From NCBI GenBank assembly GCA_015655015.1, contig JAATFV010000122.1:1-64000 (forward strand): a stretch of DNA of 64,000 bases, given 5' to 3'. A program made the position numbers and the translations under genes. Origin of the DNA: Chitinophagales bacterium. Lineage in GTDB: Bacteria > Bacteroidota > Bacteroidia > Chitinophagales > Chitinophagaceae. Shown piece by piece: positions 16,923 to 24,142 of the stretch (position 1 is its first letter; the number at the start of each line of letters is the position of its first letter). Under the pieces are notes generated by a model. It worked only from the letters and a program-made list of their open reading frames with translations, had not been told where the DNA came from and made no database searches.

Positions 16923-18278
16923 ATGCGTACGGAGGCTTTTAAAACGATACGGTTAGCATTGCCCATCATTATCGGAGAATTGGCGCAAATGGCCCTGCAC
17001 ATCATCGATACGGCGATGGTAGGCGCTATCAGCTACAAACAATTAGCCGCAGTGGCCCTGGTCGTGAATGTGCTGAATATCCCATTCGTACTGGGAATCG
17101 GCATGACCATTTCGGTATCGCAAATGGTATCCATGGCACATGGTCGCCGGGACGGACTACAGGTATCCCATTATCTTTTCAATGGATTTTGTCTTTGTGC
17201 CGTAACGGCCGTCCTCATTTCAATGGGGCTGATTTTCGGCAGGAACATATTGTTCCACCTGGGACAGGACCCGGAGGTTGTTCGTTTTGCACTTCCCTTC
17301 ATGCACTTAATGGGATGGTCGATTATCCCTATGCTGCTTTTCATGACGCTCAAGCAATTTACCGACGGATTGGAATTTACCCGGACGGCCATGCTTCTTT
17401 CCCTGGCCGGCATGCCTGTCAATATTTTTTTGAACTGGCTGCTGATCTATGGCAACTGGGGCTTCCCAAGACTGGAATTGTTAGGCGCCGGATGGGCTAC
17501 CCTTATCACCAGGACCTTACTATTCGTCGTTCTGGCGATCGTCATTCTCAAACATAATACCTTTCGCCGGTATATCGCCGTGAGCCGGCGACAGTGGCGG
17601 CTTCGCAGCAAGACATTAAAGGAGCTGCTGCATATAGGTATCCCCAGCAGCCTGCAATTAGGCATGGAATCAGGGGCTTTTGCCGCCTCGGGCATTCTGA
17701 TCGGCACGATCAGCGCCATAGCGCAGGCTGCTCACCAGATCGCCATCAGCTGCGCCTCTTTTACCTTTATGGTGTCCATGGGACTGGCTCAGGCCGGATC
17801 TATCCGCGTCAGCAACGCTTATGGCCGCGGTGACTGGCCTAAGATCTCCCTGATCGGCAGAAGTACACTGGTAACGGCTTTGCTTTACGGCTTCTTTTGC
17901 GCTGTCAGCTTTGTATTGCTGCGGAATGTATTGCCGGAGGCATTTAACAAGAATGCAGAAGTAGTGCAAATGGGCAGTGTATTATTGCTGTTTGCCGCCA
18001 TATTCCAGATCTCGGACAGTACACAGGCTATCGGCGCCGGCCTGTTACGGGGCATCAAGGACGTCAGGAGACCGACTATGTTGATCGCTCTCGCCTATTG
18101 GGTGATCGGCCTGCCGCTGGGGTATGTTCTGGCCTTCGTGTTCCACATGGGTGCCTCCGGCATGTGGCTGGGTTTCATCGCCGGCCTCACCATGGCTTCC
18201 ATGTTGCTGATCGCCCGGTTCCTGAAAATGACTAAGGGGCAAAAATTCGAGCATGAAATGCGAATACCAGAAAAATGA
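16923..18278 (+). CDS. MATE-family multidrug/cation efflux transporter
   Basis: A ~451-residue polytopic inner-membrane protein with twelve predicted helices in two related halves. MATE hallmarks include LALPIIIGELAQMALHIIDTAMVG in helix 1, VVNVLNIPFVLGIG, LFNWLLIYG-like NIFLNWLLIYGNWG, and GIPSSLQLGMESGAF in the second half. These antiporters export cationic drugs or metabolites using Na+ or H+. The preceding TATATTCG (16909-16916) is so close that the mRNA may have almost no leader. A terminator-like hairpin region follows at 18305-18401. Confidence 0.92.
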   Translation: MRTEAFKTIRLALPIIIGELAQMALHIIDTAMVGAISYKQLAAVALVVNVLNIPFVLGIGMTISVSQMVSMAHGRRDGLQVSHYLFNGFCLCAVTAVLISMGLIFGRNILFHLGQDPEVVRFALPFMHLMGWSIIPMLLFMTLKQFTDGLEFTRTAMLLSLAGMPVNIFLNWLLIYGNWGFPRLELLGAGWATLITRTLLFVVLAIVILKHNTFRRYIAVSRRQWRLRSKTLKELLHIGIPSSLQLGMESGAFAASGILIGTISAIAQAAHQIAISCASFTFMVSMGLAQAGSIRVSNAYGRGDWPKISLIGRSTLVTALLYGFFCAVSFVLLRNVLPEAFNKNAEVVQMGSVLLLFAAIFQISDSTQAIGAGLLRGIKDVRRPTMLIALAYWVIGLPLGYVLAFVFHMGASGMWLGFIAGLTMASMLLIARFLKMTKGQKFEHEMRIPEK

Positions 18279-18304
18279 ATTTTCTGATATTCGGGTCTAA
18301 TGAT

Positions 18305-18334
18305 GGCGCTTCGCGCCAAACGCCCGTGGCGTTT
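18305..18334. repeat. Paired short hairpins (REP-like) after the MATE gene
   Basis: Two perfect stem-loops stand back to back: GGCGC-ttc-GCGCC (18305-18317) and AAACGCC-cgt-GGCGTTT (18318-18334), followed by a short T run. The pair resembles a REP-type intergenic repeat and could also end transcription of the MATE gene. Confidence 0.6.
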
Positions 18335-18379
18335 TAGTCATGTACCTGAATTGATTAATATGTATATGTATATCCATAC

Positions 18380-18401
18380 TGCCTCGCGGGAGGCATTTTT
18401 A
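18380..18401 (+). terminator. Rho-independent terminator
   Basis: Stem TGCCTC / GAGGCA with loop GCGG (18380-18395) is followed directly by five Ts and a T-rich tract. It lies about 100 bases after the MATE gene and before the small ORFs, so it closes the MATE transcript. Confidence 0.75.
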
Positions 18402-18498
18402 TTTTTTCTATTTTTTACTTTAATTATCTATTATCTTGTGCGACAGACAAAACTTGTAATTGTCCGATTTGCCCTATAAAAACTAAACCTTAACGATT

Positions 18499-18645
18499 AT
18501 GAAAACCCTCCACTCCACAGTAATGCTCATTATTGTCACGAGTACTATTATCCCCTGCACAAAAAAGATCATAAAGACATCTCTTCTCCCGGAAAAACAC
18601 AGCCCCGGCATCTCAAAGCCTGACTCCCGGCATCTCAAAGCCTGA
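18499..18645 (+). CDS. Small putative lipoprotein (48 residues)
   Basis: An ATG opens a 48-residue frame. Residues 1-20 form a lipoprotein-like leader, with a hydrophobic run VMLIIVTSTIIP followed by Cys and KK. The tail is Pro/Ser-rich. A 22-base duplication (18604-18647) changes the reading frame near the end, so the present C-terminus (SRHLKA) differs from that of a single-copy version (FNR). No homologue is recognised; this is a possible small gene, not an assured one. The 717-base gap between MATE and GAPDH genes holds this ORF, a second tiny ORF and terminators. Confidence 0.35.
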   Translation: MKTLHSTVMLIIVTSTIIPCTKKIIKTSLLPEKHSPGISKPDSRHLKA

Positions 18646-18647
18646 CT
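18604..18647. repeat. Perfect 22-bp tandem duplication
   Basis: Two identical adjacent 22-base units (18604-18625 and 18626-18647), core GGCATCTCAAAGCCTGACT. The unit length is not a multiple of three, so the duplication shifts the frame of the small lipoprotein-like ORF that runs through it. Confidence 0.9.
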
Positions 18648-18818
18648 TTAACCGGTAGCGCCTGCCAGTAAGGCCCGTTCTGTCTCAAATTGGGAATTTT
18701 GTTCCGTATTTGGAAAATAGTATCCCTGTAAGTGTTTGATCGACAGGCTCTAATACATGGTACGGCTCTTGTCTTTTCCAGGTTATCCGTATTGAACAAA
18801 CTTTAAAATGTACCACTT

Positions 18819-18941
18819 ATGAAAAGGATCATTTCCTACATCACCCTGATGGACGAAGAAAGTTATAGTCTTCCCGGCTTAGCCCTGGCTTTTGGCGCCG
18901 GTTGCGTAACGGCGGTAATATGTTGTCATTTTTTAATGTAA
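18819..18941 (+). CDS. Possible 40-residue membrane peptide
   Basis: ATG at 18819 opens a 40-residue frame: a basic start (MKRII), an acidic centre (MDEES), and a C-terminal hydrophobic helix rich in Ala, Gly and Cys (LALAFGAGCVTAVICCHFLM). It would be a single-pass membrane peptide. No homologue is recognised and no ribosome-binding site stands out, so this is tentative. It is convergent with the GAPDH gene. Confidence 0.3.
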   Translation: MKRIISYITLMDEESYSLPGLALAFGAGCVTAVICCHFLM

Positions 18942-18995
18942 AATAAACCCCAGGCACGCCGCTCTTCCTGATCTGTCAAAATACGGGCATCGGGG

Positions 18996-19997
18996 CTAGA
19001 TCTTTCCGGCAATATAAGCGGCTACCTCTGCCAGGCGGTTCGAAAATCCCCATTCATTATCATACCAGGACGCTACCGACAGGAGATTACCCTGCTTAGC
19101 GGTCAGGGGCAGATCGATAATGGAAGAATGCGGGTCGGCAACGATCCGCGAAGAAGCCCACTGGCCCTCCAGCGTATCCATTACACCTTTTAAAGGACCT
19201 TCTGCAGCCGCTTTGCGGAAGGCGTCATTGACTTCCTCTACGGTACAGTCCTTCTCCGTGACCAGGTTCAATTCAGCAATGCTTCCGGTGCGGGTAGGTA
19301 CGCGATAGGCCTTGCCGGTAATTTTCAGGTCCTTCCAGATAAACTGCAAGGCCCTTGCCGCTCCGGAAGAAGAGGGGATAATATTTTCAGCGGCAGCCCA
19401 GGAATCCCGCAGGTCCTTCATCGGCTGGTCGGTCAGTGACTGGGAATTGGTATAGGAATGGACAGTCGAAAAAAGACCATATTGAATGCCGAAATTTTCC
19501 AGGATGACTTTAATGGGCGCGGCCAGAGCATTGGTCGTACAGCTTCCCATGCTTATAATATGGTGCCTGTCCCGGTCAAATGTTTCCAGGTTGATCCCCT
19601 TCAGCAATACGGCATCACAGTCCGTCAGCGTTTTGCTGGGCGCGCTGACCAGTACATACTTCGCACCACGGTCCAGGTGAGCCTGTGCGCCGGCCCTGAC
19701 GGTAGCGCGGCCTGTGCATTCCACGACCAGGTCTACTCCCAACGCCGTCCAGTCAGGGATCTCCTTTGTTGCGTTGGTATAAATAATTTCCCTGCCACCG
19801 ATGGTGATCTTCCCGTCTTTCCCGGAGACCGGTTCATGCCAGCGGCCATAAATAGTATCCACGGCAAATAAAGCCGCCAGGGTGGCCTCGTCTTTAATGT
19901 CCGAAATAGAGGCGGGAACAAAAAGGTTCTGGCTCAGGCCGACACGCAGGAACTGACGTCCGATACGGCCGAATCCATGTAATGCGATTTTTTTCAT
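18996..19997 (-). CDS. gap: Glyceraldehyde-3-phosphate dehydrogenase, type I
   Basis: A 333-residue enzyme. The Rossmann start is ALHGFGRIGRQFLR, the catalytic cysteine C153 lies in SMGSCTTN, and the base is H180 in STVHSYT. Typical substrate-binding blocks PTRTGSIAEL and SWYDNEWGFSNRL follow. It oxidises glyceraldehyde 3-phosphate to 1,3-bisphosphoglycerate with NAD(P)+. The active-site block is SMGSCTTN instead of the usual SNASCTTN, and the cofactor loop reads SDIKD instead of NDLTD, so this may be a second, non-housekeeping copy. It is monocistronic, and its upstream region has no clear promoter. Confidence 0.92.
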   Translation of the reverse strand: MKKIALHGFGRIGRQFLRVGLSQNLFVPASISDIKDEATLAALFAVDTIYGRWHEPVSGKDGKITIGGREIIYTNATKEIPDWTALGVDLVVECTGRATVRAGAQAHLDRGAKYVLVSAPSKTLTDCDAVLLKGINLETFDRDRHHIISMGSCTTNALAAPIKVILENFGIQYGLFSTVHSYTNSQSLTDQPMKDLRDSWAAAENIIPSSSGAARALQFIWKDLKITGKAYRVPTRTGSIAELNLVTEKDCTVEEVNDAFRKAAAEGPLKGVMDTLEGQWASSRIVADPHSSIIDLPLTAKQGNLLSVASWYDNEWGFSNRLAEVAAYIAGKI

Positions 19998-20066
19998 ACT
20001 GCGGTTGATTTATCTTACCTAACGCCTGCCGTTCAATTATTGTTCGGGACGTTATTTCCCTATCTG

Positions 20067-20364
20067 TTATCTCTGTGTTACGCCTGTTAGCTTAGTTCCC
20101 AATTCTCTGCTTAATAAACTGGCATTTGAACCGGTAATAACCAGTTTAAATCCTTCAGGCATATCGTTCCCATTCGGGAATAATCTGTATTTCATCGAAT
20201 AACAGCACCTTATTGCCCATCTCCCGGATTACTTCATCCAGTTTTACAAAATCTTTTATTTCGAATTCATATAACCGGGGATCTTCAAAATTCAGGTATA
20301 CAGCATCCGGATACCGTTCTTTCAGCAACTGAAAAAGCAAGGTACTTTCTCTTGTGTTAGCATT
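20067..20364 (-). pseudogene. Remnant of a DUF4143-type AAA ATPase
   Basis: Two minus-strand frames give pieces of one ATPase. One reads STLLFQLLKERYPDAVYLNF and LLFDEIQIIPEWERY (Walker B region) to a stop at about 20155. A second frame from about 20155 gives MPEGFKLVITGSNASLLSRE and ELGTKLTG, the sensor region of the same family. The Walker A start is lost (RESTLL in place of GKSTLL, with a stop before it), a short segment between the pieces is missing, and the whole C-terminal DUF4143 domain is absent. Intact relatives have about 400 residues. The remnant lies in a patch that also holds a broken HepT gene. Confidence 0.75.
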
Positions 20365-20393
20365 TTAAAAGTTTGCATTACAAATACACAAAC

Positions 20394-20435
20394 TTGTATA
20401 TTACTAATATAAACTATTGTATATTACCAATATAA
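20394..20435. repeat. Two near-identical 19-bp palindromic repeats (operator-like)
   Basis: TTGTATATTACTAATATAA (20394-20412) and TTGTATATTACCAATATAA (20417-20435) differ at one position and start 23 bases apart, about two helical turns. Each is centred on the palindrome TATATTA-N-TAATATA (perfect in the first copy). They lie just upstream of the ATPase remnant and look like a double operator for a dimeric repressor. Confidence 0.6.
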
Positions 20436-20535
20436 GCTTTTGCCACGAACCACACCTTCACCTTCTTCGAAGTTTCCTCCCCAATCGATCATCTCATCTA
20501 CCACCGGCTTCAAGCCAGATACCGCTCGGCTTCCT

Positions 20536-21657
20536 CTATTTCACCTTGATCTGCCCCGGATCGGTCACGATGATTTCCGGTTTCCCATTATAATCGATGA
20601 TCACGCCGGTGACACAGATGCTCTTATCTCTATAGGCGATTTCCGGCGATACGGGAAACTTATCCCTGTTCTTCCCTTTGATCACCACGCTTAATTTCTG
20701 ATTGGGATAATCACCGCCCAGATTAAGGAATACCATCCCGGAACTTTCCAGGAGCTTAGTGCTGTATACCTTATCGCAGACCGTGGTTGTTTTAGAGTCG
20801 CTGGCAGCCGGTGCGGAGCCGCCGCCCGCTGTAACGGTACCGGCAGGACTGTCAGTCGCAGGCCCGTCCTTAAAGATCTCATTCAGGACGCCTGCCAGGC
20901 GGATCCCGGCCTGTTGGATCCTGCCTGCGATAATGCCGATATGGGCTTTATAATAGGCTTCATCGATGCTCCGGCCTTTCATCGCATCCACTTCCGCATA
21001 GAGCCTGGAGCTGATCTCATAACTTTCCCATATCCATTTCATCAGGGGATCGCCCTGCCACTGTTTGATCTGCTGTGGGGTAACGTGGTCATATTTTTCC
21101 GCCAGCTGCTCATAGCTGAGCCCCTGGTGCTCCAGTAAATAAGTATCCCAGAGACTGTGCAGGTTCATGCCTTTTCCCTCAAAATTCAGCTGGATCGTAT
21201 TGCCGCCTTTATCCTCTGCCCGGCTGATATGCATCGGCTGATGCAGGTCGCCTACGAAGTGAACGACGAATTTCAACGCTTCGATTTTCTGCGCCCGGGT
21301 GGTATTCTTACTCATAAGCTCCTGCTCGTTCTGCTGCAGGGCGCTGTATACATTCGCCTCCTTCATGGCTTCCACCTGCTTTTGAAATTCCGGGTAACTG
21401 AGCCCGAGAGGAAGATCTAAAAAATGCCAGGAACCCGTTTGCTTGTATTCCGGCAGGGAACGCACTTCATCCGCCCAGGTGCTGACATCGGCCAATGATT
21501 CATTGCCTAATAGCGCCTGGATGGCGGCCTTCGCCTTACCGCTCAAATGGTTTTCTGCAATTTTGCCGATAGTCCGGTGCCCGGTCACCCCCCAGGAAAG
21601 GAGAAAAATAGCAATAACGAGGATGGAGAGAATTATAGGAATTTGTCTTTTCTTCAT
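20536..21657 (-). CDS. S1/P1-type nuclease with C-terminal OB-like domain
   Basis: A 373-residue exported protein. The signal peptide ends just before W22, which as the mature N-terminus would bind zinc as in P1 nuclease. Other zinc ligands are visible: GH (H27), STWADE, WHFLDLP, FVGDLHQPMHISRAEDKGGN and NLHSLWDT. The enzyme would cut single-stranded DNA/RNA in the periplasm or outside. After residue ~265 a Gly/Ser/Thr/Ala linker (TDSPAGTVTAGGGSAPAASD) leads to an ~80-residue beta-rich domain (CDKVYSTKLLESSGMVFLNL, CVTGVIIDYNGKPEIIV) typical of OB-fold nucleic-acid binders. That addition may hold the substrate. Confidence 0.92.
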   Translation of the reverse strand: MKKRQIPIILSILVIAIFLLSWGVTGHRTIGKIAENHLSGKAKAAIQALLGNESLADVSTWADEVRSLPEYKQTGSWHFLDLPLGLSYPEFQKQVEAMKEANVYSALQQNEQELMSKNTTRAQKIEALKFVVHFVGDLHQPMHISRAEDKGGNTIQLNFEGKGMNLHSLWDTYLLEHQGLSYEQLAEKYDHVTPQQIKQWQGDPLMKWIWESYEISSRLYAEVDAMKGRSIDEAYYKAHIGIIAGRIQQAGIRLAGVLNEIFKDGPATDSPAGTVTAGGGSAPAASDSKTTTVCDKVYSTKLLESSGMVFLNLGGDYPNQKLSVVIKGKNRDKFPVSPEIAYRDKSICVTGVIIDYNGKPEIIVTDPGQIKVK

Positions 21658-21710
21658 AACCGATAAGGTAATTTATTCTAATGTGGAGTAAATATTTTGA
21701 ACGGAGGCTT

Positions 21711-21925
21711 TCAAAGCCCTTCAACATCCGTAAATAATTGATTTGTTTCAGGAGTAATATAATTAGCCGCTTCACCAATAATTCTATTTGCTTGATAGAG
21801 GCAAAACGCATTATAGAATTTTTCAGAAAATCTTTCAATTGAACTGCGGCGGTATAGGTTTCAATTTCGGCGATCGCATCCAATATATGAGCCAATCTTT
21901 GTTTATCACCTATTTTCCCTTTCAT
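21711..21925 (-). pseudogene. Broken HepT-type toxin (DUF86)
   Basis: The N-terminus DKQRLAHILDAIAEIETYT and LKDFLKNSIMRFASIKQIE is standard HepT/DUF86. The expected continuation IGEAANYITPETNQLF is present only in another frame, after one apparent lost base near 21778-21785. The reading then stops after TDVEGL. The RNase/toxin motif R-x4-6-H near the C-terminus of HepT is therefore missing altogether. The partner nucleotidyltransferase gene lies 33 bases upstream and is intact. The toxin is expected to be inactive even if the frameshift is a sequencing error. Confidence 0.8.
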
Positions 21926-21958
21926 CCCTTTGATATTATTCTTTAAAACCGGATATTA

Positions 21959-22279
21959 TTAAGCATGAAATGAAGACTGGATCCCCGAAGAATCGTAGAT
22001 TAATTGTTTGTCCTTATCAATAAAAGGTAACAAATGTCGGGATACAGCTTGCGATGAAACCAAATCAACAGGCTTATTCAATTGCTGCTCCAGGTCAAGT
22101 TTCATTTGCACAAATCCTAATCCAATATGTTTAGAGTAATCGAGATCGACTAATATATCAACATCACTATCTTTATCCGCATCCAACCTTGAATAAGATC
22201 CGAATAGATAAGCCTTCAGAACAGGTTTATCCGTAAAGTAGTCTCTGATAAGTTGCATGTCCTTATTATTCAAGTGCAT
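21959..22279 (-). CDS. mntA: MntA-type nucleotidyltransferase antitoxin
   Basis: A 106-residue minimal nucleotidyltransferase with the catalytic pattern GSYSRLDADKDSDVDILVDL (G27-S28, D39-x-D41) and a third Asp in KPVDLV. MntA proteins neutralise HepT by adding AMP to a tyrosine near the HepT active site. Here the following gene is a truncated, frameshifted HepT, so this looks like an orphaned antitoxin. The module sits in an A+T-richer patch with other broken genes. Confidence 0.85.
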   Translation of the reverse strand: MHLNNKDMQLIRDYFTDKPVLKAYLFGSYSRLDADKDSDVDILVDLDYSKHIGLGFVQMKLDLEQQLNKPVDLVSSQAVSRHLLPFIDKDKQLIYDSSGIQSSFHA

Positions 22280-22417
22280 ATTGCAAATTTATTCATTTTT
22301 TGTGTTAATGCCTATTGGGGGCTTGAAAAATCGAATTTATAATCAAACCTATTGAGTTTTAATAAATTTTCCACCATTGACCAGAACGCAATCTTACCCA
22401 AATTTCCCGTGAAATGA

Positions 22418-23197
22418 TTAGAAAACCGTCACCTGACGGCCAACCTCATACAATTGCTCCACAGGATCAGACTGCCAGAATTTTTTAGTCGCCACCTCCA
22501 TAATAGTAAGCTTCCCATGCCCGCCGGCGCCTGTATCCAGGTTATAGACATTGGCAGCTTGCATGGGAAGGGTAGTATTCCAGTGGGTCGTAGGGCTATG
22601 TCCCAGATAGATTTCTTTAAATTTTGTCTTTATTTCAAAAGGGCATTGCCCGGGATTAGATCGTTCATAGGTCTGCCATTCCAGTGCAGACGCCCATAAT
22701 TCACGGTCCCAGTAATAGGTAGGAGGGAATTGGCCTGCAAAAGGAAGAAATCGATCGAAACCTCCATGAACAAAACATCGGCCCTGTTTATCAGTATAAT
22801 AAAGTTGCATATTGGCATAGAATGCCTGGTGTCTTTCCGGAATATCGGTCGGCTTCAGCAAATCTGTAAACGCACACTTGCCAGGAACATTGGAATGGGT
22901 ATTCCCGGCCCGCTCCAGATAAGAAGCTACCGTTGCCTTGCCGCCATAATCCCAGTCAGAGGGGTGATGCCCGGTTTGGCAAAATGTATCCATCCAATCG
23001 TCATGATTACCACGTAACGTTATAAGGTTATCGATCTTTAACAAGTCTTCCACACAGTCATACACTTCCCCTTGCCTGTCAGTTACATCTCCCAATTGTA
23101 TCAGCCGATCCTTCCGATAATTAAAGTGAGATCTTTCCATGCATTGTTTCAGCGCTTTGAAAGCCCCGTGAATGTCCCCCATTACAAATACTCTCAT
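22418..23197 (-). CDS. Metallophosphoesterase (PPP-type protein phosphatase-like)
   Basis: A 259-residue calcineurin-like phosphoesterase without a signal peptide. Metal-binding motifs are GDIHG (7-11), GDVTDR (37-42), GNHDDW (63-68), HGG in CFVHGGFDR and GHSPTTHW. The layout matches small bacterial PPP-family Ser/Thr phosphatases and related diadenosine-tetraphosphate hydrolases. The substrate cannot be read from sequence. It is a single gene flanked by A+T-rich intergenic DNA. Confidence 0.9.
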   Translation of the reverse strand: MRVFVMGDIHGAFKALKQCMERSHFNYRKDRLIQLGDVTDRQGEVYDCVEDLLKIDNLITLRGNHDDWMDTFCQTGHHPSDWDYGGKATVASYLERAGNTHSNVPGKCAFTDLLKPTDIPERHQAFYANMQLYYTDKQGRCFVHGGFDRFLPFAGQFPPTYYWDRELWASALEWQTYERSNPGQCPFEIKTKFKEIYLGHSPTTHWNTTLPMQAANVYNLDTGAGGHGKLTIMEVATKKFWQSDPVEQLYEVGRQVTVF

Positions 23198-23370
23198 GAT
23201 AGGAATTTTTGATTAATTAAGCTACTCATAAGCTTATTATCCAATGAGAGATACTAAGAAGTTGATCGGCCGGACAGAAGGACAAATTTATCGGATGAGG
23301 AGTTCCGGGGCTTTGAGATATCAAAGTTAAAATAAAATATTTATTCAAATCAGTTTAATAACAACACGCA

Positions 23371-23402
23371 TAAAAAAAGTTGATGATTACAATCATCAAC
23401 TT
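23371..23402 (-). terminator. Rho-independent terminator of the phosphonatase-like operon
   Basis: Perfect 12-bp stem AAGTTGATGATT / AATCATCAACTT with a two-base loop (23377-23402). On the minus strand it is followed by a T run (positions 23378-23372). It lies 26 bases after the stop of the phosphonatase-like gene and closes the minus-strand operon. Confidence 0.85.
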
Positions 23403-23427
23403 ATCGATCAAAAGTATTTAATAAAAC

Positions 23428-24114
23428 TTACCTTTTATTTTCCTTATCCACTATCGCCAATAATTCTATAAGATTATTGATAACATAGTCCGGATTCGCC
23501 GTCTGAAGCTGCTCCATGGTATGCGCGCCGGTCGTAATGCCGATATTCAAGAGACATCCGGCATTCCTGCCTTCCTCGATATCGATAATGGAATCACCGA
23601 CTTTTACCACTTCCCGGGCATCTCCAATACCAAACTGATCCATCGCCAGCAGGATCATATCAGGCGCCGGCCGGCTATGCTTAACATTCGTTGCCGTCAC
23701 CAGGCCATCGAATTCCACCCCTTTCTTCCATCCGATCTTGGCCACAAGCGACATAGCAGTCTTCTCATTATAACCCGTATTCAAAACTACCAGGATGTTT
23801 CGTTCCTTCAAAGCCTGAAATACCTCTCCCGCATTTTCCTGGGGCAGGACTTCCAGCGTATCGTAAGCCGCTTCCAGCAGCGCAATGAAATTCTTATAAA
23901 TACGATCCGCCAGCAGCTCGTCCTGCTTTTGGGCATACACCTTTAAAATAGATTTGATGGCGTCCATCTTCTCTTTACCCGCCCCTTGCTCCAATACCTG
24001 CTCCATCGTAAAATCATAGCCTTCCGCATTGATCGCTTTCTGCAGCGTTTTGTACACCACCATATTCTCATCTACCGTAGTTCCGGCCATATCAAAAACC
24101 ACCATCTTGATCAT
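23428..24114 (-). CDS. Phosphonatase-like HAD hydrolase
   Basis: A 228-residue HAD-superfamily enzyme. Motif I is FDMAGTTVDE (nucleophile Asp and acid Asp-equivalent), motif II NTGYNEKTA (with the preceding VVLNT), and motif III KVGDSIIDIEEG. The cap carries GAGKEKMDAIK, resembling the PhnX-like subfamily, which includes hydrolases linked to phosphonate catabolism. The gene is last in a minus-strand run with a phosphonate-associated type of alcohol dehydrogenase and a DUF5690 transporter-like gene, which supports a shared small phosphonate or phospho-compound pathway. The exact substrate is not known. Confidence 0.87.
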   Translation of the reverse strand: MIKMVVFDMAGTTVDENMVVYKTLQKAINAEGYDFTMEQVLEQGAGKEKMDAIKSILKVYAQKQDELLADRIYKNFIALLEAAYDTLEVLPQENAGEVFQALKERNILVVLNTGYNEKTAMSLVAKIGWKKGVEFDGLVTATNVKHSRPAPDMILLAMDQFGIGDAREVVKVGDSIIDIEEGRNAGCLLNIGITTGAHTMEQLQTANPDYVINNLIELLAIVDKENKR

Positions 24115-24142
24115 TGTAAATATAATTTTATTGATAAAATAA

